A stretch of 64,000 nucleotides of DNA from Afipia carboxidovorans OM5. Lineage in GTDB: Bacteria; Pseudomonadota; Alphaproteobacteria; Rhizobiales; Xanthobacteraceae. Of this stretch, positions 59,421 to 64,000 are shown piece by piece. Location: assembly GCF_000218565.1 (NCBI RefSeq), contig NC_015685.1, positions 62,001-126,000 on the forward strand, read 5' to 3'. Below the pieces are notes generated by a model that was given only the letters and a program-made list of their open reading frames with translations, made no database searches and was not told where the DNA came from. Numbering within the stretch: the stretch's first letter is position 1; every line of letters starts with the position of its first letter. A program made the translations under genes and the position numbers.

Positions 59421-59997
59421 GCTCGTTCTTGCGATGGTTTCGGGCGTTGCGGTCTTTAGCAGCCATCCGGGGACGGCGCAAACGCCCGCCGCCGCACCTG
59501 GCGTTTATTCTCCCAAGGCCGCGGTCCAGTCGCCGCCATTGCGTGTCGAGGTGATCGACGGTACGCGCTTTCGCGATATTGAAACGCACGAAGCCTACCG
59601 ACTCTACGGCATCGACACCTGCGCGCCCGATCAGTCCGCTCAGCTCGGCCGACAGTCCTGGCCATGCGGCACGATGGCAACAGCGTGGCTTGTGACCGCG
59701 ACACTCAACACGTGGCTCGCATGCACCACGCTGCGCGATGAGGCCCACGAACATCTGGTTCGCTGCGCCTCTGCCGGGCATACCGATATCGCCGCCGATA
59801 TGGTCCGTGAGGGAGTGGCGGTCGCGATCCCGGCTACGCAGGAGGACCCTGGGATTCGCAGCTATGCGCTGGTCGAGCAGGACGCCCGCAAAGCGTACCG
59901 CGGCTTGTGGTCGAGCACCTTCCAGATGCCGTGGGACTGGCGCGCCGGCCGTGACGTCAAACGGCACCCTGTGGCGCGAGGCGAGGCAGCACCATGA
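59407..59997 (+). CDS. Exported SNase-fold protein, second copy
   Basis: A 196-residue protein starting inside the end of the SSB-like gene (14-base overlap). Signal peptide to about residue 25 (PGTAQTP). VEVIDGTRFRDIETHEAYRL and YGIDTCAPDQSAQLGRQSWP are the SNase strand, here with GID kept but the usual PE changed to CAPD; DMVREGVAVAIP and YRGLWSSTFQMPWDWR are late thermonuclease motifs. Closer to a working enzyme than its neighbour, activity uncertain. Confidence 0.65.
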   Translation: MLPRKLVLAMVSGVAVFSSHPGTAQTPAAAPGVYSPKAAVQSPPLRVEVIDGTRFRDIETHEAYRLYGIDTCAPDQSAQLGRQSWPCGTMATAWLVTATLNTWLACTTLRDEAHEHLVRCASAGHTDIAADMVREGVAVAIPATQEDPGIRSYALVEQDARKAYRGLWSSTFQMPWDWRAGRDVKRHPVARGEAAP

Positions 59998-60542
59998 TCC
60001 GGCGACATCCATTTCTGCAGTTGCCATTGCTCCTCGCGTTGGCGGGTTGCGCCGCCCCGGCTGCGCCTGTCGTCGACGATGGTCCGCCGATACCGGACCC
60101 GCTTTACAGCCCCGAGCAGGTCAAGCCAGGCCGCCTGGAATATGCCCCCGACCGTTCAACCTTCGCGCCGGTTCTGACCGAGCGATTTCCCTATCCGACT
60201 CAACCCGAGGCAAACGCAGCTTATCGCCGCCTGCTCGCAACAGCGCCGGCGAATGGCAGCTACCCCGCCTCGATTTGGCTGTTCGGCTGCAAACCGGGCG
60301 CGCTCGATGAGCAAACCGCGCGGGTGACGCGATACCGCGGTCCCGTCGTCCATTGTGCGACGGACTTCCTTGATAGCGCGGGACGGCGATCGCGGCTCGA
60401 AACGGCGAACTTCTACTATTACGGCGCGGTGTGGAACATGCAGCCGATTTACCCGCCTCGCACCGCCGTTCCGTGGCGCAATCGCGAACGGTCGCCCAAG
60501 GACTTCTGGTGGTGGGTTCCAGGCCGGTCCCGCTATGAGTAG
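59994..60542 (+). CDS. Lipoprotein of the conjugation accessory block
   Basis: A 182-residue lipoprotein: lipobox LALAGC (Cys at 19), then a Pro-rich stretch and a domain with two cysteines (WLFGCKPGAL, VVHCATDFLD) and an aromatic end (NFYYYGAVWNMQ, SPKDFWWWVPG). The start overlaps the preceding stop by 4 bases. No family recognised. Confidence 0.65.
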   Translation: MIRRHPFLQLPLLLALAGCAAPAAPVVDDGPPIPDPLYSPEQVKPGRLEYAPDRSTFAPVLTERFPYPTQPEANAAYRRLLATAPANGSYPASIWLFGCKPGALDEQTARVTRYRGPVVHCATDFLDSAGRRSRLETANFYYYGAVWNMQPIYPPRTAVPWRNRERSPKDFWWWVPGRSRYE

Positions 60543-60552
60543 GAGGCGGGAG

Positions 60553-61221
60553 ATGCGTGGAAAGTCGACGTCGACTGGACAGAGACAATATATTAGATGT
60601 TATAATGCGCACGCGCGACGCTGGCAGGTTGGATGGTGCTGCGCGAGCGTCCTGATCGCGGGGCTGATGATGGCCGGTCTTTCTACAGGCGCTCGCGCTC
60701 AATCGCTCACACCGAACCCGGGAACTTGGCGGCCGATGTCGTATACGAACCTCCAGAAACCGTCACCGCAGAGCGCGACCTATAGCGACATCTGGAAAGA
60801 CGCCATCGACGCCAACAATCGCGCCTACATGGCGCGTGGCGACCAGAGATTCTCCGATGGTAACGCGCCCGCCACGGAAGCGCATTTCGTGATCTGGAGC
60901 GCCACGAAATCCGTCGTGCTCTCGATTTTGAACACGGTCACCGGCTGCACGCTCAAGGAACTGCGCGCGGCCGCCGGCGCGACCGTAAAACTCTGCCCGC
61001 TGCGCATCGCCGTCTACGAAGGACTTCAAGTCCGCGTCCTCAACGGCGGTCGCGCGTGCTTTCTCGAACTCGCTCCGCTGGTCGCCGGCGCCGGCGTCAC
61101 CCCGCAGGCTGCTTCCTACGCGTCCTACGATGTCGTCACCAAGACCGTGAAAACCGGTCTCATCATCGATCATCAGGCCGTCGACGGCTGCTCACAAAAC
61201 ATCGCGCTTTATCCGCCATGA
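60553..61221 (+). CDS. Exported protein, first of a paralogous pair
   Basis: A 222-residue protein with AGGAGG 6 bases before the ATG at 60553. The hydrophobic segment at about 34-50 (VLIAGLMMAGLSTGARAQ) is a late signal; an in-frame ATG at 60667 would give a shorter normal signal, and the 19-bp repeat at 60583 would then lie in the leader. The mature part WRPMSYTNLQKPSPQSATYS is matched by WQAMSYHNFQIPSATDP in the next gene; both have a CPLRI segment and a late GC motif (VDGCSQNIAL, VPGCARVYSL). Function unknown. Confidence 0.6.
   Translation: MRGKSTSTGQRQYIRCYNAHARRWQVGWCCASVLIAGLMMAGLSTGARAQSLTPNPGTWRPMSYTNLQKPSPQSATYSDIWKDAIDANNRAYMARGDQRFSDGNAPATEAHFVIWSATKSVVLSILNTVTGCTLKELRAAAGATVKLCPLRIAVYEGLQVRVLNGGRACFLELAPLVAGAGVTPQAASYASYDVVTKTVKTGLIIDHQAVDGCSQNIALYPP
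60583..60601 (+). repeat. Second copy of the 19-bp AT-rich sequence
   Basis: AGACAATATATTAGATGTT, identical to 57886-57904 and in the same orientation. The second arm of the palindrome seen at 57886 is not conserved here. It lies within the N-terminal codons of the preceding entry if 60553 is the start. Confidence 0.6.
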
Positions 61222-61365
61222 AACGTTGCCCGTCCGTCCATCATGGTGCCACGCCCGCCAACGGCGCCGTCAAGGCAACCCCTTGCGGGGCGCGCTGGCG
61301 CGCGGCCTGGACCGCGCTCGCGGCCGTGTCATGCTGGTCGGCAATTTCGGTATCAGGAGGCTTCG

Positions 61366-61932
61366 ATGCGATTCAAGTTGACCCTTCCGATCGTCGCGCT
61401 GCTCGCCATTCCAGGCGTTGCAGCCGCGCAGAATCAAGCAGCCGGTGGCTGGCAGGCGATGAGCTACCACAATTTCCAGATCCCGTCGGCGACCGACCCG
61501 CTACAGACGTTGGTGTGGCCCGACGTCATCCGCGAGGCCAACGCCTACGTGACCACCGAGCTCAAGCGGCCGCTCGGCGGCAAAAACGCGCTGGTGACCG
61601 CACTCGCCTCAACCTATCGCGACGGCAGCCGCACCATCATCGTCAGCACGGCGCTGTCGCGTGCTTGCGATAGCGGAGCGAACGACAAAGGGGCCGAGAT
61701 CGAGCCGTCGACCTGCCCTTTGCGCATCGTCACGATCGAGAACGGCAAGGTGATGTCTATCAAGTCGGATACCGGCTGCTACACGGATCACGTGGATCCA
61801 GATCTACCAGCGAAGAACCGCAATGATAGCTCCTACACGCGCTACGATCCGGCCGCCGGCACAATCAGCTTTCGCAGCACGATCGGTGGCCATGACGTGC
61901 CGGGCTGCGCACGTGTCTATTCGCTCAAATGA
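61366..61932 (+). CDS. Exported protein, second of a paralogous pair
   Basis: A 188-residue protein with AGGAGG before the ATG at 61366. Signal peptide ending VAAAQN (about residue 22). GGWQAMSYHNFQIPSATDP, NAYVTTELKRPLGGKNALVT, STCPLRIVTIENGKVMSIKS and HDVPGCARVYSLK parallel the gene at 60553. Cysteines at CDSGAND, TCPLR, GCYTDH and GCARV could form two disulfides. Function unknown. Confidence 0.65.
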   Translation: MRFKLTLPIVALLAIPGVAAAQNQAAGGWQAMSYHNFQIPSATDPLQTLVWPDVIREANAYVTTELKRPLGGKNALVTALASTYRDGSRTIIVSTALSRACDSGANDKGAEIEPSTCPLRIVTIENGKVMSIKSDTGCYTDHVDPDLPAKNRNDSSYTRYDPAAGTISFRSTIGGHDVPGCARVYSLK

Positions 61933-61956
61933 CGTTTTGGGATGGGGAGGGACTCC

Positions 61957-62661
61957 ATGTGCACGCGCCTTAGCGGACTACTGGTCTTCGTTGTTCTTTG
62001 CGTGAGCATTTTGTGGCTCAGCAAGGGGCAGGCAGTCGCGGCACAGTATTGCGAACGGACCAATTACTCTGCTCAGGATATAACCGATGCCGTGAAGAAC
62101 TCTCCGTTGCGGGATGATCTCAAAGGGACATCCTGCTCGCTTGGCGGATTGGGACGCTTCGAGTCGGGTGGCAACAAAGGCAACTACAATGGCAGTTGCT
62201 GCACCGGCATCTTCCAGCTCAACAACGCCAACGTTCAAAAATATGCCGGGACCGATCGGGCGGGTTACGGCTGTATGTCGCTGCAGAACCAAGTCGACGC
62301 CTGGGCCAAGCTGACGAATGACGGCTATAATTCGCCCGCCGTGAGACAACTGGCCTCAATGTCAACCTTCGACGGCCAGAAGGTCGATGCCAGCTTTATT
62401 GCCGCCTGCATTCAGCTCGGCACCGGCAATTGCCAGAAGATGCTGAACTCCGGCAGTTGCTCCGGCTTCGCCGACATCAACGGCACGACCATTTGCAAGA
62501 TGGCAAACAACGCGCGCGCGATGGCAGATCCAAAGTGCCAAGACGGCCAAGCCGTCTGCGGCCCCTCCGGGCCTGGCGACTTCCCCACCTCGACCAGCAT
62601 CGCCGCCAACCCGCCGGCAGCCAGCAGCGCGTCGATCATCGTATCGCCAACCGATGTCTGA
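61957..62661 (+). CDS. Second lysozyme/transglycosylase-like protein of the accessory block
   Basis: A 234-residue secreted protein with a signal peptide (LLVFVVLCVSILWLSKGQAV). The core LGGLGRFESGGNKGNYNG followed by CCTGIFQLNNANVQKYAG has the E-S-G-G...G-x-x-Q order of SLT/lysozyme-like muramidases, with E as the likely acid. It has many cysteines (SCC, GCMS, CIQL, SCSGF, ICKM, KCQD, VCGP), unlike VirB1. The end is Ser/Pro/Ala-rich. It may act at the recipient or donor wall during conjugation. Confidence 0.7.
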   Translation: MCTRLSGLLVFVVLCVSILWLSKGQAVAAQYCERTNYSAQDITDAVKNSPLRDDLKGTSCSLGGLGRFESGGNKGNYNGSCCTGIFQLNNANVQKYAGTDRAGYGCMSLQNQVDAWAKLTNDGYNSPAVRQLASMSTFDGQKVDASFIAACIQLGTGNCQKMLNSGSCSGFADINGTTICKMANNARAMADPKCQDGQAVCGPSGPGDFPTSTSIAANPPAASSASIIVSPTDV

Positions 62662-62779
62662 CCTGTAATGTCTCAGCACCACGCACCAGACAAGGAGGAG
62701 GGTTACGACGCAACAGTGCATCAGGAGGACGTGGTCTCATCATTCCACAGCGTTGAAAGATGCCGGCTTCGGTGCCCAG

Positions 62780-63025
62780 CTAATTCATCTCGGATGAATC
62801 GCGGATGATGAAATCCGCGAAATCGCGCAGTTGCTCTTCCGTCGCATTGCAAAGATCGCCGCCGCGATAATGTGCATGGACAAGCGCCCAGAACACGACC
62901 TCATCGGAGCGGCCTGCGAACAAGGCCTTCTGCAGCGTTCGTCCGATAAGCGTCACAGCACGGGCATGGTCGTATCGTGTGAGCAGTTCTTGAGCGACGA
63001 TTTTTGTATCGGCGGTCCGAATCAC
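62780..63025 (-). CDS. Small protein downstream of the LuxI gene
   Basis: An 81-residue, mostly helical cytosolic protein (IVAQELLTRYDHARAVTLIG, CNATEEQLRDFADFIIRDSS). It starts 37 bases after the stop of the AHL synthase gene on the same strand and is probably co-transcribed. Unrecognised. Confidence 0.6.
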   Translation of the reverse strand: MIRTADTKIVAQELLTRYDHARAVTLIGRTLQKALFAGRSDEVVFWALVHAHYRGGDLCNATEEQLRDFADFIIRDSSEMN

Positions 63026-63061
63026 TTGGCGTTCTCCTATTCTGTCTTCACGCGCGCGCAG

Positions 63062-63685
63062 CTAAGCTGCCGTCGGCAGTGGTAGGTGTGGAAGCACCGG
63101 ATCATCGCACCCACGCGCCTGGCGGATCGTGGCGAGCGTTTCGCGATTGAAGGACATTCGTAGCGCGACCACCTCATCGCGGCCGATGCGCTTGGGAAAG
63201 CCCAGAGGTCGTACGAAAAACCGCAGCTGCATGGCGATCACCATGAGACGCCAATCGATCGCGACCGTGACTGTATCGACCCGGTGTGCCATCCCCCATT
63301 CGACGACACCCTGCGCGAGCTCGAGAAAGGGTCCGTCCGCACGCGGCCGCATCTCGCGGCTGCCAGGGGCGACACAAAAGCGCGTCCACTCGAAGACCCG
63401 CGGACCGCGCGGCGGACGCCGATGACACAGATCGGTCAGGACGTCGCTGAGAAGATGCGGCCTCGTTGTCGGCAGAAGACGCTGATACCCGACAATGTCG
63501 TCGCCACGAAGGCAGACCTGGTGGATCGCATGAACATCGTCGAAGCGGTCGCGCTCCAGGCCGTCCGGCTGGCGCAGTTCCATCCAGCCCTTCTCATCGA
63601 CAAAGACCGAATGACGGAAGCGGAAGACTCGATCCATCAGGGTGGCATGCCGACTGATGTCCGAGCCAGGAATGACCATGAGCAT
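63062..63685 (-). CDS. Acyl-homoserine-lactone synthase, LuxI/TraI family
   Basis: A 207-residue enzyme that makes an AHL signal from SAM and an acyl carrier. FRFRHSVFVDEKGW at about 22-35 gives the conserved Arg, Phe and Trp, RDRFDDVHAIH the acidic residues, GYQRLLPTTRPHLLSDV and VFEWTRFCV the core, with the Glu and Arg of WxxRF. The start may be ATG 63685 or 63679. AHL synthases of conjugative elements regulate transfer, and it lies beside the T4SS. No LuxR gene is inside the window. Confidence 0.9.
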   Translation of the reverse strand: MLMVIPGSDISRHATLMDRVFRFRHSVFVDEKGWMELRQPDGLERDRFDDVHAIHQVCLRGDDIVGYQRLLPTTRPHLLSDVLTDLCHRRPPRGPRVFEWTRFCVAPGSREMRPRADGPFLELAQGVVEWGMAHRVDTVTVAIDWRLMVIAMQLRFFVRPLGFPKRIGRDEVVALRMSFNRETLATIRQARGCDDPVLPHLPLPTAA

Positions 63686-63694
63686 TGAAAACTC

Positions 63695-63717
63695 CTCGGC
63701 TTGTGGGACAAGCCGAG
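63695..63717. promoter_or_regulatory. Perfect 9-bp palindrome abutting the AHL synthase ribosome-binding site
   Basis: CTCGGCTTG (63695-63703) and CAAGCCGAG (63709-63717) are perfect complements around a 5-base spacer. On the gene strand the near arm runs into GAGGAG, the probable ribosome-binding site, ten bases from the ATG. It could be a lux-box-like operator or an RNA hairpin over the ribosome site. Confidence 0.55.
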
Positions 63718-63857
63718 TTGGTCATGAGCCGAATCGGAGCGGTATGGTCACAAAGCACCATTGCGCGACGGTGCGCCCTCCGGTTGCACAACCTTAGAAC
63801 CCTTCTGATTACGCTGCGCGGTCTCAAGTCGGGTAAGTCACAGAGTCTTATCGCAGT

Positions 63858-64000
63858 TCACACGATGGCCAGATCCAAATCGGTGAGGATGGTTGCAAGG
63901 TCGCCGCGGCAATCGACCAGGCGAGGCGTCGCGACCGTCACAAGCTTCGGCAAAGCCCTGTCGAAGACGACGACGTTCGTTTCGCCGTTGAGCCGTGAAT
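63858..64000 (-). CDS. C-terminal end of an unrecognised protein (5' part off the window)
   Basis: The last 46 codons read SRLNGETNVVVFDRALPKLV then TVATPRLVDCRGDLATIL and end DLDLAIV. No family recognised. It is on the same strand as the AHL synthase; the gap of about 170 bases holds the palindrome at 63695. Confidence 0.45.
   Translation of the reverse strand, partial: SRLNGETNVVVFDRALPKLVTVATPRLVDCRGDLATILTDLDLAIV

Noticed and set aside
61218..61673. Frame beginning MKRCPSVHHGATPANG that overlaps the gene at 61366
   Set aside because: It runs through the well-supported start and signal peptide of the 61366 gene in another frame and shows no protein features beyond the gap.
62700..62800. 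Short GTG ORF of about 30 codons after the second muramidase
   Set aside because: It has no family character and ends in the region downstream of the opposing gene; not enough support.

Overview
The window looks like an accessory, island-like segment of an alphaproteobacterium, most plausibly a Bradyrhizobium/Nitrobacter-type member of the order Hyphomicrobiales. This is inferred from the GC-rich codon use, the OpgC-type and FTR1/cytochrome proteins, the style of the type IV secretion genes and the LuxI-type synthase. No rRNA, tRNA or CRISPR array was recognised, and no replication or core chromosomal locus that would fix the species.

Layout. (1) 1-3.6 kb is an arsenic locus: a partial arsC with arsR on the minus strand, divergent from a second arsR, a Cys-tailed flavoprotein and an ArsK-like MFS exporter, with palindromes in the divergent gap. 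(2) 3.6-14.5 kb is a first metal-efflux operon (small secreted protein, czcC, czcB, PII-like protein, czcA, a 44-residue remnant) followed by a CPC-type P-type ATPase, a PilZ protein and secreted or membrane proteins of unknown function. (3) 15.9-27 kb is a second, paralogous czc operon (small secreted protein, czcC, czcB, a collapsed PII position, czcA, a full-length tail protein), then an OpgC-like membrane acyltransferase, an SPC-type (P1B-4) ATPase and an ICMT-like methyltransferase. (4) 27-44.7 kb is a patchwork: a frameshifted arsenic/bile-acid-type transporter, a cytochrome c/FTR1 iron permease, a lone flgF, an mgtC split by an IS3-family element whose 3-bp target duplication is visible, czcD, an IS5-family element, several decayed genes, a porin fusion, a TPR protein and a DMT transporter with a His-rich tail. 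(5) 44.9-63.7 kb is a nearly complete VirB/VirD4 conjugation locus on the minus strand (virD4, B11, B10, B9, B8, B6, B7, a small membrane protein, B5, an unknown, B4, B3, B2, B1). Divergent from it is a block of exported proteins, two nuclease-fold proteins, an SSB-like protein and a second muramidase, followed by an acyl-homoserine-lactone synthase.

How it fits together. The first 45 kb carries at least seven kinds of metal or metalloid export, covering periplasm-spanning (CzcCBA) and inner-membrane (P1B ATPases, CDF, MFS, DMT) routes. The last 20 kb supplies the machinery by which such a region could move between cells, probably under quorum control. IS elements, remnants of split genes and single-base frameshifts concentrate in 27-44 kb. 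No integrase, relaxase or element end was seen, so the window is probably the interior of a conjugative element or plasmid.

The most interesting unexplained points are: the two czc operons have each collapsed a different gene while keeping the start/stop overlaps with neighbours; a perfect 9-bp palindrome abuts the ribosome-binding site of the LuxI gene; an identical 19-bp sequence lies at two places in the conjugation accessory block; and that accessory block itself is made almost entirely of undescribed exported proteins.
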